A DNA stretch of 64,000 bases from Malania oleifera (GCF_029873635.1 NC_080423.1:98390397-98454396), one strand, 5' to 3'; counted from the stretch's first letter, positions 1-12,329 are shown. Numbers and translations: made by a program. The notes: a model not told the origin generated them from the sequence alone.

Positions 1-438
1 GGAAATTTTTCAGAGGGGGGGGCATGCTACCTGCTGCTTTTGTTCTTCTTCTTCCTTTTTCTTTCTTCTTCTTTACTTTTTAACTTTACAGATATATATT
101 TTATATATATCTTATTTCATTTAGTTTTTAGTTTTTTTTTTCCAATGTAATAACGTTTCATTTAATTACTAATTATTTAATTATTTAATTTATCTTAATT
201 TAATTTCTTTAATTTTAATTTTCTTTTCTTTTCCCACGCCATTCCTTTTATTTATTTATCTGTTATTTTATTTATTTATTTTTTTCTAAATTATTTTAAT
301 CCTTTTAAATTTCTAGGTCTTTACACCACATACTATCTGAGCTATGTGGTTGCACTCTATTTGTATCTAACAACGGTACCGTGCTCTGTAATCTGTATCT
401 GTCTGTGTAACTTTCCTCAAGGGTCTGATACTATATAC

Positions 439-470
<32 letters not shown>

Positions 471-1366
471 ACTGTTTTCATCGTGTTTCAAAAATTATCA
501 TAATTCTGTCTTTCTGTACTATAAACACTGTATTTGTAGCATCTTGATGCTACCTCTATATATCTATCTGTGTATTATGTATATATATACTCTGTATGTG
601 TACTGTATGTTATGGTAATAGGAAAAACATGGCATGTTATAACACTGTATATATGTATATACTGTTCTGTAATAAACTGTAATATAAAATACTGATCTGA
701 GCATCTGTATACATGTATTTGGATATATGTATATAACCGTTTCATGAACTATTCATGTAAAACTGTATATGCATGTACATTTCTCTGCGAATATAAATCT
801 ATCTCTGTATAATCTCATATGCTGGAAAATCATATCAAATGTATATACTATCTATATCTTTGTATTTAGTATAGTATGATGTTTCATAACAACTGTATAA
901 ATTCATTCTTCACACGAAAAGTCTACTTAGGCCACACAAACATTTATGCTCATTTTCTATAAAAACTGTATAATAAACTGACATAAAAATATGCTTATAA
1001 AATCTCTATTAACTCTATTAAAACTCCTAGCAAAGCATATTTCCCTTACCTCAACTTTGAAAAGCCCCTATAAAAATTTGGCTCTATACTCGCAGGATTC
1101 TTAGATCAACCTCCTGAAAACACAATATCCCAGAACAAAATATTATTATTTTTCTGCCTATGTCATTTCTTATAACTACCATAAAGTCAAAAACTCATTA
1201 GAAGACCTTACCTAGAATTTGGGATGAAATCTAATTTCGTTTTCTCGACGATCCGCTCTAGCAAACTTGTAAGGAATTTCACCAGGAGCGTCGTGGTAGC
1301 CTCAGATCGTCGATCCGGTAACTGGTGGGGCCGGAAACGAAGAGAGAAGGGAGAGGAAGTAGTAGG

Positions 1367-1440
<74 letters not shown>

Positions 1441-1770
1441 CCTTTTTAAATTGAAATGAATCCCGAATTCCGTTTATATATATAACAGGGGATTTCGTCG
1501 ACAAGACCCTGTATTCGTCGATGAGTACTACACAAATTTCATCGACGAGACCTTGTATTCATCGACGAAATTCAGGCTGCTTTAGAATCCCTCTTGGTAT
1601 TTTCTCGTCAATGAAGCCCTGTGTTCGTCGACGAAATTCTTAAAGCCTTCGTCGACGAAACCCTGTGTTCATCGACGAAGCTTGGCAGCTTCCTTCTATT
1701 TTTGCTTTCATCTCTCTCTTTCTCTCTCTCTTAATATTTAAATATTATTATTATTTTTTGGGTCGTTACA
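1..1770 (-). mobile_element. Long-LTR remnant (type A), minus orientation, left end unclear
   Basis: Read on the minus strand, the right edge begins TGTAACGACCC, followed by a stretch rich in TCGTCGACGA-like motifs, a TATATATATAAAC promoter-like run near 1478, a CT-rich tract and a splice-donor-like AGGTAAGG. The same order occurs in the plus copy at 1771-3132. The block around 345-400 (containing ggtaccgtgctc) is the reverse complement of 2209-2250. No coding capacity is seen. This is a fossil LTR. The long LTR with TGTAACGACC ends suggests a Gypsy (Tekay/Del-like) origin, which is inference because no pol is present. Positions 1-300 are T-rich low-complexity sequence of uncertain membership. 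Confidence 0.6.
1366..1440. repeat. (GA)n microsatellite inside the LTR
   Basis: Almost pure GA dinucleotide run of about 75 bp with two GGA interruptions. It lies where the other LTR copies carry their leader CT tract (same tract, opposite strand). Confidence 0.9.
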
Positions 1771-3132
1771 AACACGCTTGAGGGGATCATCAACGAAGAC
1801 ACGTGTCTTGTCGACGAGAAGATACCGAGAGGTTATATTTCAGTTTTGAATTTCGTCTACGAGGAGTAAGCATTCTTTGACGAACTTTCTTCTTGACCTC
1901 ATCGACAAAGACCAGTGTATAAATAGCTTAAACTAGAATTTTTTGCAGATTTTTCATGCGAAAATCCTTCTCTCTCTCTCTCTCCTGTTCGTCCCCTCCC
2001 CCCTTCTCTCTAAGATTTCAGGTTGGTATCTTACCGGTTCAATGATCTGAGGCCACCATGACACTCTTGGGAAAGTTCTCTTCAAGTCTGCTGGAGTGGA
2101 TCGTCAGTGGGGTTAACTTGGATTTCATCTCAAATTCAAGGTAAGGCTTTTTATTCAATATTTTCCTTTCCTACAGTTATAGAAAATGTAGTACTTGAAG
2201 AAATAGCACGGTACCGTTGCTATTTCAGATAGAGTGCAACCACATATCTCAGATAGTATGTGGATTTCGTCTAATCGTGCCAGAAAAGATTAGAGTCTCC
2301 CCAGAAAGCTGGGTTGAGGTGGCCGGTTAGATGAGATAGAGTAGGAGTATGCCCGGAGAGACTGCAGTGGGCTAGATGGTTGATAGAGATATGGATTGAC
2401 TTGCTCTATAGGCCAACCAGAGTAAGCCCTGCCTAAGGGCCGCACAACCCTGTCATGAGGGGTTAAATCATGACATTCAGTTCCCAGGGTATTATCACAT
2501 TTGTTTTTGTATATATATACAGATATATCATGCAGCAAAAATTTTATTATAATATTAGAAGTATGTGTGATTAGAAAACTCAGATACACAGTTGTATTTT
2601 AAACTATAATAAATGTGATTTGTACGGTATACTAGCCTACCTTTTTTATAGTATCAGTATTATACTTGTATATTAAATGTGTAACTCAGTCGCCACACAC
2701 TAGTAATAACATTTTTCCTCTTATTGAGCATTGTCTCATCCCAGTGACTTACCATTTTTCAGGTGATCCAGTTAGGTGAGCGGATCAAGCTCGCAGGTAG
2801 AGGATTTCTTACACTGCCCTTACTAGAAGGGTAGGTGTTTCTATAGTGTCAGTGGTTTGGGGTAGATCCCAGGATTTTGATGACGTCAATGAGTATTTTT
2901 ATGATATATATTTTGGGATTTTTAGATTTCTAGTATTGTATATAATTGTTTATAGTTTCATGGTTACCGCTGTTTAGGAATGTATTGTGTACAGAGTTTT
3001 CTCAGTGCTCCTTTGGGCCTAGGATGTCTTCAATAGTATTACAAATAGATTTTTTATATGTTTTATATACGTATATTAAAAGAAGAAAAAAAAAAAGAGG
3101 AAAAAAATGGTGTAAAGTAGCAGGTCGTTACA
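1771..3132 (+). mobile_element. Long-LTR remnant (type A), plus orientation, 5' truncated
   Basis: It carries CGACGA-type motifs (1790-1915), a clear TATA box TATAAATAG at 1918-1926, a CT-rich leader, and AAGGTAAGG at about 2140, which looks like a splice donor. It ends in GCAGGTCGTTACA at 3132, the expected CA terminus. The terminal GGTCGTTACA is the reverse complement of the TGTAACGACC start seen in the neighbouring copy, so this LTR family has about 10-bp inverted ends. The TG start itself is missing. It sits head to head with the 1-1770 copy. No protein is encoded. Confidence 0.6.
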
Positions 3133-4526
3133 AGTACCGTGCTCCTGAAAACTGAACTAAACTAAACCATCCGGGTTTTGATATCATATACTATGTTTCA
3201 TATGTTGAACATAACCGTTTCACCATAATATGTAGCATAATAATATTTTCATAAAAATAACATATCTTTCATTACGGTCCTTGCGCCGACATTTCATATC
3301 ATACCATATAAATTAATGACCCTTACGTCATTTTATATAAACAATGGTCATTGCGCCATTTCACATAAATTACGGCCCTTGCGCCGTTTCATAAATTACG
3401 ACTTTTATGTCATTTCACATAAATTATGAAAAATATTATTCATGTACTGTTTTAACCATTTCCCGAAAACAATAATAGCATGAAGGTTCCAAAAACATAA
3501 CATTTTGTCATCACATAAATCATAAGATTTTATACCCATGCCACACAAATTAAACCATTTTCCCTAATAATATATATATAAACATTCCTTATAAACAACA
3601 GTAATTTTTCCAAACATAATTTCATATTGTACATAATTTTTGAAATAAAATGTTGTAAAATAATAAGTATTTTCCATGAAAATTCTAACTTAATTTATTC
3701 CCTTACTTAGTTTCTTGAACTACGTCAACAGAAATCCCAAACTGATGCCTGCGGCGCTCACCCTGACCCTGAATCAAGAAAAAAAAAAAAGAATCTTAAT
3801 TCCATTAAATCAATCCTAAATAAAATACTATTTTAATATTTTCTAGGCCCATAAAGTCTAAATAAATAATTATACTCTCAAATATAACTAATTTACCTAA
3901 TTTTCCAAATCTCACTCTCACTTTGGAGTGGGGCCTAGAAAATTTCAATTGGAAGTTTACTCACATCAAAATGATGACAATTACGACTAGGACGCCGTAG
4001 TGGTACCTGATAGTCGATTTAACGGCAGATTTAAGGAAAAATTAAGGATTTAAAGGAAATATACCTTTTCCCTTGAGTGGTGTCCACGTCGCTCCCACGA
4101 CAAATACGCTCCAATAAAAATGTAGGTGGTGAAACTAGGAATTCAACGACACATTCTGTTTCCCGATCGATTGAATATCTATTGAGAAATTGAGGTGAGT
4201 GGGAGAGAGAACGAAGGAGACAAGAGTGAGATTCAAGGGGGGAAGGGCGCATCCTTCTCTGGATTTCCTAAAATCCTGAAGCTTCTTTTTGAAGCTTCAA
4301 GTTACAACTACATACATACACACACACACACACACAAACACAGATATATATATATAAATAAAATATTATATTGATATATTATTATATTATATTATATTAT
4401 TTAATTATTAATTAATTATTATTTATTTTTATTTATTTATTTAATTTAATTTAATAATAAGTAATTAATTAATAACATTTTTTTTTTTTACATTTCCATA
4501 CATACAATTTTTGGGGTCATTTTACT
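3133..4526 (-). mobile_element. Long-LTR remnant, minus orientation, related to types A/B
   Basis: On the minus strand it runs from a degraded GACCCCAAAAATT start near 4526 to 3133, with AGGTAAG-like and CT-rich leader sequence in the expected order. At 3280-3430 it carries about five imperfect units with the core ccttgcgccg or catt-gcgcca. These lie in the same relative place as the minisatellites of the other LTRs here. The right part (4320-4500) is CA- and TA-rich low-complexity sequence. Non-coding fossil. Confidence 0.5.
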
Positions 4527-6104
4527 CTCTCTCTTCGATCATTCGCTATTCGTCACCCGAATCCACAATCTGACGTTACTACGTGGATCAGAGGAAAACC
4601 TCTACGATTATAGCGGATTAGATCTTCATTTTGAGGATTTTCGAGTTTTATCCCAAAATTGAGGTAAGGGTTTATGTTCGTTTTTGGTGCGATAGATCTG
4701 TAGTAAATAGGATTGTGTTGAAGTACTGTTCTTCGGTTTATAGGTTAGGAGAACTCGGTTCGCTATTTTCGAGCCGTATAGTTCGTGTTTCAGAGTTCGG
4801 GGAAAGGTAATGGGATTTGTTTACATCAGTCTCTCTTTAGAAAATTAAACCGCTAGAAAGTTAGTTTATGTTTTTATGCATGTATTGATTGCTTATTTGC
4901 AAAATTTCACCAGTTAAAAATGACAGTTTTACGATTTTACAATTTTTCTAAAAATGAGAGTTTTGGCGTATGATCTCCAAACTTTTCAAAACTTCTTTAT
5001 TTGCATTAATATTAACGTAGGAGATGCTTGAACCCCTTATTTTCCATTTAAATGTTATTTTTCGAGTTATATACTATATATAGCAGATTTTTTACCAAAT
5101 GAGTGTGACATATGATATGAGATGGAATATGTGAATTTGTTTAAATACGTATATGAACTATAGGAACTGTAGTTCCATTTTGCTATCTGAAAATGTGGAA
5201 AAACAGGTGTCGGTTATATACCGAGCTTTATATGCAAAAAGGGTTAAACTGAGAGGGTGTGTGTCGGTTTATACCACAATATGAATGAATGAGTTTGTGA
5301 AAATACTGGAATTGTAAAGGTGATTTGTGAATTGGAAACAAGTTAAGTTTTTTTATTGTAAATTATATATATGATATTGGGACCGCAGCCTGTTACTCTA
5401 AGAGCCTTAAAAAGCTCAACGTTATATAAAGCCTAAAAAAGCTTAAGCGCGGTTCCATTGCTACATTCAGGTACAGTGCAATCACACACCTATTTTTCAG
5501 TGTGGGTATCAAGATAGTTGGTTGAGTAAGAAGGGCCACTGGTGAATTAATGGACCAGATGGAGAAGGTTCAGTCGGCTATAATAACGGTGAATATTGGC
5601 AAGTGCCTGCGCAAGGTAGGGCTTGAGCAGTGCTTTATCATCGCATAACCCATGCCACGGGGTAGTGTTGGCATTAGTTATGAAGTTTTTAAGCTAGACG
5701 GTGTTCTAAATATGCATATACATGATTTAAAAATTAAAATAAGTAAAGTCATAGGTTTGAGTACTGGGCGGAGGGATTGTAAAGTGTATGGGCCTGTACC
5801 CTACCCTAACCTTGGGAACTCTCACTTGCAACAATGCTGAATTATCTATTGCAGGAAATATATATATAAATATCTCCTATATTACAGTATTGAGAATATG
5901 CTTTATATGTAACTGCTTTCAACTGAAATAAACACATGTTGTCACGCACTGATGTAATATCTTCCACCTTACTGAGAAGTGTCTCACCCCAACATACAAC
6001 CTTTGTTTCAAGTCCTTCAGGAAACTGGTCCTAGGCTTTTAGACGGGCGTCGAAGCTTAGTACTACTTATAGCTTATCTAAGTATTTTGTATATGTACTG
6101 GACT
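4527..6104 (+). mobile_element. LTR fragment (type B), plus orientation
   Basis: It is similar along its length to the type B LTR at 16640-16770 plus 18868-20270. Shared blocks include the gacgttactacgtggatcag region, AAAATTGAGGTAAGG at about 4655, and TTACTGAGAAGTGTCTCACC near 5970. The TG start is absent and the right side stops at about 6104 against a Copia scrap. No coding sequence; a short open frame at 5652-5840 is chance. Confidence 0.55.
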
Positions 6105-6610
6105 TAGTTCAAAATGGCTTAAAGAACCGAGCACTTCTTGACTCAAAAAATGACTTAGTTCTGAGATCATAAAATCTGTACCCCCTGGATCTTTCAGAGT
6201 ACCCAATAAAATAACAACTAACTGTCTTTGAATCTAGTTTCTTTTCATTAGGCCTATAAGGTCTTGCCTCAACTGGACATCCCAAAATATGAAAGTGGTT
6301 TAGACTAGGTTTTTTACCTGTCCAAAGTTCATAAGGGGTTTTGGTAGTCGCTTTAGTTAGGACTCTGTTAAGTATATATGTTGTAGTCTTAAGTGCTTCT
6401 CCTTAGAGTGATTATGGCAAAGTGGAATGACTAATCATACTCCTCACCATATCCTTAAGCGTCCTATTTCATCTCTCAGCAACACCATTCATAGTGGGTA
6501 GACCCAACATAATGTACTGAGGGACAATACCACATTCCTCTAGGAAATAGCAAATGGCACTAGACGTTGTTCACCTGAACCATCATATCTACCATAGTAT
6601 TCACCACCAT
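6105..6610 (-). mobile_element. Copia integrase-region fragment (fossil)
   Basis: Minus-strand translation shows pieces typical of the Copia integrase core and C-terminal region: GGEYYGRYDGSGEQ near 6550-6605 and the downstream stretch about the maturing hybrid region. It is a fragment of about 0.5 kb without LTRs, with several interruptions, lying between two LTR remnants. The lineage is not resolved. Confidence 0.7.
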
Positions 6611-7030
6611 TGTAGGAACTCGAACCTATAAAATAAAAGAAAATATGTATAAAAGGGAGAAATAAGGAAAAATAAAAGAAAATGAACGAGTTGGGTTTGG
6701 TAGGGCCAAAACCGTCGACGGTTTTAGAAAGCAAGAGAAAAATCGATGCCGATTTTGGGTCAATTGGGCGAGTCAACCATAAAATCGCAAACGGTTTTGT
6801 GGATATAGGGAAAACCATCGACGGTTTTCTCTTGGGTTGCCCACTTATAAATAGAAGTGAGCTCATTTTTCTTGGAAATTTCAAATTTCTCTCATCTTGG
6901 GCTCTGCTAGGGTTTCAGGATTTCTTCGTTAAATTCCAAAAAACAAGTAATTCTCATCTCAAGATATCGTGTACTTCGTTAATATTTTATCTTTGGACAA
7001 ATATATTAATTTGTAAGTGATATCTTGGTG
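6611..7030 (+). mobile_element. LTR-like fragment with CCGTCGACGG palindromes and a TATA box
   Basis: It starts TGTAGGAACTCGAAC at 6611. It carries a perfect 18-bp palindrome at 6708-6725 (aaaaccgtcgacggtttt), a second near copy at about 6810, and TATAAATAG at 6846-6854. This is the U3-promoter layout of the other LTRs in the window with a different palindrome flank. The right boundary was not found. The overlapping 112-residue open frame has no recognisable domain. Confidence 0.4.
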
Positions 7031-8123
7031 CAGTAATCAAATGTTGATAATAAGAATATATCGTATAATAAATCTTCCTTTGGACCGAATTATTATTCAC
7101 ATGTAAATAGACAAAAAAATTATCATGCATTTATTACCACAAGTGCGCATGCAATTCTGTCAAAAATTTATCTTTCTTTGACTATCCTCCCTTTAAAAAA
7201 AAAAAAAAATAGATTTGGACCCAAACCCAAAATGAATTTCATTACGTTAAAAAGTTGTTGGGGCAATATTTTAATTTGATTCGAATTTACTAAAAGATAA
7301 AATAAAAATTCAAACCAAATGTTTATCTCAAAAATATAATAACTAAATTTAAATCGCAACTAAATATCTCACGATCCCCGCAAAGAACAAAATTTCCAAA
7401 AAAATGTTCTTATTATTATTTTTTTATCCAAATTTTCAGATAAAAAAAATGAAGATTTATTCAAATCAACCCAAAATTGAGAAACTATTTCCCAATGATT
7501 CAACATGAAGCCGCTCTATACCACTTGTAAGAACTTAAAGAGTATTTTTTTAATTGATGAGAACCATCATCATGCCAGAATCAGCCATGTCAAATCATTA
7601 AGAATATTAAACTGAATGCGGATGCGTACCTAAATCCATAGTGTTCCAAGATGTGTTGAGCCGTGCAAATGACCTTTCAGATCAACACATAATGTCTAGA
7701 GAATTCCTCTGCGTTCTCTGTATTTTCTTTTTGGAGATGGGATGACAAAAGAGAAATTATATAACCGTTCGTGTGATCCGAGGACTATAACCACTATATA
7801 TATAACCGTTGACCATACATATATATTTTTGTTTTTGCCCATCATAATAAACGGAAAAAACCATTAAAGTATCTATACATTAAAAGTCCATAACCGTTTC
7901 GAATACATTAAAGCCCGTTATAATCCAAAATAACCAATCATTTTTAAATATGATATTTCCTTATTAGACAGTGCACAATACATAATTATTTCACATATAT
8001 ATCCATAGTTAAATTTTGATCCAACAAAAAAAAGTGATCACTTTGATTCCCTTAGATTATTTCTTTCTTAATCTAAAGTCAGTATTATTTGTTTATTTTT
8101 TAGGTTAGTTCCACCATTATGAT
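7031..8123. other. Gene-free AT-rich stretch
   Basis: No coding region, RNA gene or element ends recognised. The phrase ataaccgtt recurs at about 7761, 7804 and 7889, which may mark a decayed repeat. Confidence 0.5.
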
Positions 8124-8425
8124 TAGCAATGGGCAGCCAAACCATGTACCTCCCAAACCATTAGTTGAACTAAAGTTTGGATTTGATAGAAAATATAAAC
8201 TCAAACTAAATCATTTTAAATTAAAACCCAAACTAAAAAAATTAATTTAGCACTAACAACCAAACCATTGGTTGTGCTAAAGTATCGATTTGACAGAAAG
8301 TACAAACCGAAACCAAATCATTTTAAATCAAAACACGTACCGAAAAAACAATTAATCAGTTTTTCAAATCGGGTTGGCTTGATTTTACAATTTAATTATT
8401 TTAATTTTTCTTACCCACCCTTAAT
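8124..8425. mobile_element. Possible small hAT-like element with a 106-bp internal duplication
   Basis: The left end tagcaatgggca and the right end taccca-ccctta are loosely inverted. The interior has two copies of a unit about 106 bp long (starting near 8157 and 8262) sharing aaatcattttaaat. The interior resembles the aaccgaa-rich miniature elements elsewhere in the window. The flanking 8-mers match only partly (attatgat and attttagg), so the boundaries are doubtful. Confidence 0.3.
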
Positions 8426-8692
8426 TTTAGGGTCATGCATGAAACCGCGTACCATATTTTTACTGACAAATGGGGGTTAACGGGACAAAATAACAAAAGG
8501 GCAGTAGGCGTATAAACCCTAAAGGCTGTAGGTATATCCCAGGCTCCCCGCCACTGGCGTAATTGGAGTGAGAATTTAAGCCACGCACGCTCCTTCTGTC
8601 CTTCAATTCCTCCTCTCCTCAATAATAATAATTCGTTCAATCCATTATTATCCCTTCTCCTTTGGGGGTGTACTCAGAAGAATGAATAATCA

Positions 8693-8694
<2 letters not shown>

Positions 8695-8727
<33 letters not shown>

Positions 8728-8746
8728 AGAGAGAGAGAGAGAGAGG
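8695..8746. repeat. (TA)n-(GA)n compound microsatellite
   Basis: About 30 bp of TA repeats run directly into about 18 bp of GA repeats. Confidence 0.9.
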
Positions 8747-8807
8747 GCTATGGCTCCAACATAAAATGAGTGCTGGAACAATATCTGGTTGGGGGGTTTT
8801 GGCCCTA

Positions 8808-9119
8808 CTAGCAAGCTACTGCTGCACTACTCTTGAATTGGGTTTCTCTGCACTTTCCCGTCCACATTTTCAGAGGAAACAAACAGCCCATGTGAATTGG
8901 CTTTTTTTTTGGATGCTCTTTAAGGGGCTGTTTGGGTTGTCTGTTCTTCATTTCCATTCCTCCCTAGCAAGCTACTGCTGCACTACTCTTGAATTGGGTT
9001 TCTCTGCACTTTCCCGTCCACATTTTCAGAGGAAACAAACAGCCCATGTGAATTGGCTTTTTTTTTGGATGCTCTTTAAGGGGCTGTTTGGGTTGTCTGT
9101 TCTTCATTTCCAATCCCCC
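8808..9119. repeat. Nearly perfect 156-bp tandem duplication
   Basis: Two head-to-tail copies, 8808-8963 and 8964-9119, both beginning ctagcaagctactgctgc. They are identical to the eye until the last bases, where the second copy runs into a C homopolymer (about 9114-9130). The 122-residue open frame across it exists only because 156 is a multiple of three. It has no domain, so I do not call it a gene. The phrase ggggctgtttgggttgtc in each unit resembles ends of miniature DNA transposons, but no partner end is visible. Confidence 0.85.
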
Positions 9120-9130
9120 CCCCCCCCCCC

Positions 9131-10328
9131 TTAATTTTGTCTTCAATTGGAACCCCACCGCAAGTGCCGCTACATCTTCTTAACCTAATCCTTCTCACTC
9201 AGCAAGCTTGGAGGCTTCTTAATTAATTGCCTCCGCATTCTATGTGCAGATTGCGTGCGTACATCAATTTCCCATTTCCTCCTTCATAATAATTTAATAT
9301 TTTTCAGGTTGGATCAAGGGTGCCTTAATATTGTCCAGACTTATAACTTTGATGATCTTAAGATCACAGATTCATTTCTTTTTTGAAAGTTTATCCCAAT
9401 AAATTATCAGAAGTGTGTCAATGGATAGACGACTTTTATTTCCGATGCCGCACCATATTATCTAAAGTGGTACGATGATGACTGAAGTTCCTGAATTATA
9501 AATAAATAAATAATTTAGTACTGTTCAAAATTCAAATTCTGAGTTTGTTCCATATTAAAAATAATTAAGTGGATAATTGATGCTTATGTATTCAATTGAA
9601 TTCAAAAGTTAATGATTTAGATTTTTAGGTCTAGCGGTGTATATATTAAGTTTGCTGATGAAGGGTCTTAATAATTAATTTGGGCAATCAAGGGCTAAAA
9701 AATTTCAAATATAATTAAAATTTTTTAAATGAAAAAAAAAGATAATGGCATGTAAAATAAAAAAAAGTATTTTTATTTATTAATATTATATATATATATA
9801 TATGCTTTATTTTCTTTCTCACTTTTTTATAATCTAATGCAGTTACATGCTTACCCTTCATTTAGAATGTCTTAAAAAAAATAAGTATGTATTTTGAGAA
9901 GTACTTATTTAAAATTTTTTAATTAATTATTTTTAAGAAAAATAAATATTTTCTGAGAAATTGTGTTAGATTATTTATAATAAATACTTTTTAAAATAAA
10001 TATTTTTTAGAAAACATTTTTTAGATTAGTAATTTTTCTATTCAGCTTTAATCCATAACTCAAATTCAAAACAATTATTGGCTTGTAGCAAAACAGGACA
10101 ATCAATTTATTTCAACCATTGGAAGTAGTGGGGCTAGGTAGGAGGAAATAATATTAATTAATATATGTACTCCCTAGCTAGGATTCATATGATATACATG
10201 AATATATGTATATGGAAGTAAATACAAAATAGGTAGGCTGCAAAGGTAGGTGCATGCTAGGCATCATATCCAAGTGTAATCTACCTCCTTGCTACTTTTA
10301 AGATGTCCCCATAAATTTAGTGAAAGAA
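9131..10328. other. Gene-free AT-rich stretch
   Basis: No gene or element ends recognised. It contains a short TA run near 9787-9802 and poly-A/T tracts. Confidence 0.5.
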
Positions 10329-10340
10329 ATATTAGCTAAG

Positions 10341-10750
10341 AGCCCCCATGGGCATGGCGCGGTAGAAAGACATTAATACGTAAAAAGGAGTATCAAGAGT
10401 TCAATTTCAGGTAGATACACTAACAGAACTAGCGATACTTGTGGTTAGTGAAAATTTACTCTGTGAACCAGCAGAGACCGTGGATGATGAGAGTTCGCTC
10501 TGTGAGCCAGTGGAGACCATGGATGGTGAGAGTTCTCTGTGAGCATGGGAGACCGTGGATGGTAATGGAGATGTGTCCGGAGGTCGGTTGGCCGAACGTT
10601 CAATTGATGCACGGAAACAGTGTCCGCATTCCGGACTTTACCAGATCAGCAAGACTTAGGGGGAGGACGCTAATCCGTAAATTTGGTACTGCACTAGGGG
10701 GTCCAAAAGGCTTGTTGGTGGCTGGAGTTCCTATGTAATAAAAAAAAAAA
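10341..10750 (+). mobile_element. tRNA-derived SINE with target-site duplication
   Basis: The 410-bp element begins agcccccatgggcatggcgc, with an A-box-like ggcatggcgcggtag. A B-box-like gagttcaatttc follows about 40 bp downstream (about 10397). It ends in an A tail at 10739-10750. Flanks are atattagctaag (10329-10340) and atattggctagg (10751-10762), a 12-bp duplication with two mismatches, as expected for LINE-driven insertion. The body includes three tandem units at about 10458-10565. The 99-residue open frame inside is not considered a gene. Confidence 0.65.
10458..10565. repeat. Three tandem units of 36-39 bp inside the SINE
   Basis: Units start ctctgtgaaccagc, ctctgtgagccagt and ctctgtgagcatgg, each followed by gagaccrtggatgrt. 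They are diverged by several substitutions each. Confidence 0.75.
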
Positions 10751-10762
10751 ATATTGGCTAGG

Positions 10763-11466
10763 AAATTTTTAGCCTTTGAGTTTTAAGGTTTGAATTTGAA
10801 TTTAGATTAGAGTAAATTTAAATAAAATATATAATAAAATTATATAAATTTTATTTTAATTTTCAAAAATTCAAATTTAGAGTTTCAAATCAATTTATGT
10901 TCCGAAATAGTACCTATTATGCATACTAGTTTTATGTTTGGAAATTTTAATCAAGTCCAAGTATATTTGAAGTTAAATTTTTTAGACAAATATATATATA
11001 TACATTTCTGGATTATACAGATCTAAATTCAAGACTTGAAATTTATGTTGTCAAATATAACCGAAGAATTTTGTGGGAGGAAAGAAAATAAAAAATGAGA
11101 GAGAAAATAAAATATATGACTATGTTTTTTCTTTTTATTGCAAATATTATTTAGAATGAAAATTTAATAAATAATATGATTAAAATTTTTATAAAAGTTA
11201 AAAATTAAGGATGTGTAAAATAAAAATTTATTTGTTGGTTTATTATTCATTTTATTTTCTTTTCCATTTATCTTGATATTCAAGCCCCAAACAGTGATTT
11301 AATTTCTTCTCATAATTAATTTCCTTTACTTTCTTCTATAATTTTTAAGTTTCAAATAGAATAAAAATTCTGTAATTCTCTTGAGTGGCCTTTCATATTT
11401 TGAAAGATTTGTCTGCTTGAAATTTGTTAATAAGTGAGAGGTTTTGCGTGAATCGGTCGAGGGAGG
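10763..11466. other. Gene-free, very AT-rich stretch
   Basis: No gene, RNA or element ends recognised. Confidence 0.5.
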
Positions 11467-11474
11467 CTTGGATG

Positions 11475-11742
11475 TAAGGGTGAACATTCGATTAGTACGT
11501 TCAGTTTGGTAATTAACCGAATTAATTAAAAATTATAGATTAAGAAATTGAATTATCCAAACTGAATTGAATTAGCATTTTAACTAATTAAATCAATAAC
11601 CCACTGATTAATTCTTTGATTAAATTAGTTAAACGATTTAATCGATTTTTTAGGACAATAAAAACCAACAGATTGAATTACATATATTAATCGAACCACT
11701 GGTCCTTAATTTGGTTTTTAATCGAAATTATGCTCCACTCTA
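11475..11742. mobile_element. hAT miniature element, 268 bp
   Basis: Terminal inverted repeats taagggtgaaca and tgctccactcta are imperfect. The 8-bp duplication is cttggatg (11467-11474) and cttggata (11743-11750), matching at 7 of 8 positions, the size expected for hAT. The interior is rich in ttaaccgaatta-type phrases, as in the 49610-50081 element, so both belong to one family. No transposase is encoded; it is non-autonomous. Confidence 0.7.
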
Positions 11743-12326
11743 CTTGGATACATGCATGAAACCTACCCAATAGGAAAACCCAATAGCGCCTGCAATACAG
11801 TACCATGTAATACATGATTTTAAATTAGGGCATAGCATCAATGCTTGTATAATTACTAAAATTCTATCTTTTTTGTAAATTTTCTATATTGAAAATTTGG
11901 AAAATAACTCTATTGGCCCTTTTAAGCTAGGGTGTTGATCCCTCATTCTATATATATACAAGTATCCTTTTCTCAATTATGCGATTCAAATGATTGGGTG
12001 ATTCTAGCTAGTCTCTCAACAATTAGGGCAAAAGTCATGTCAAGTAAGAATATAATTAAGAATATCATATCATCACAGAGCTGAGCTGTTACTAACCCAA
12101 TTGAATGAAGTAGAGAGTTCTCTTCACCTAATTAACATTGCAACCTCATAATTTTTGAACTTGCCTCAAGAGGAAGGAAAGAAAGAAAAGGCAGCCCTTC
12201 TTGTTGGTTGGGAGTCAGCTTCCCACCAAAGGTCTTGTCTTCCACCATGCATACGTCTCCAATGGGATTCAGCCATGTTTTATACATGCCATCACCTGGT
12301 AAACCCCATGAATGATATATGCCCCT

Positions 12327-12329
<3 letters not shown>

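Noticed and set aside
3280-3430. Short regularly spaced repeats considered as a CRISPR-like array
   Set aside because: Units are contiguous and degenerate, without unique spacers, inside a plant LTR; it is a minisatellite.
8766-9134. 122-residue plus frame with a 52-residue internal repeat
   Set aside because: Produced by the 156-bp tandem duplication; ends in a C homopolymer and shows no domain.
10439-10738. 99-residue frame with repeated RPWM segments
   Set aside because: Lies wholly inside the SINE with its own target duplication; the repeats are DNA-level tandem units.
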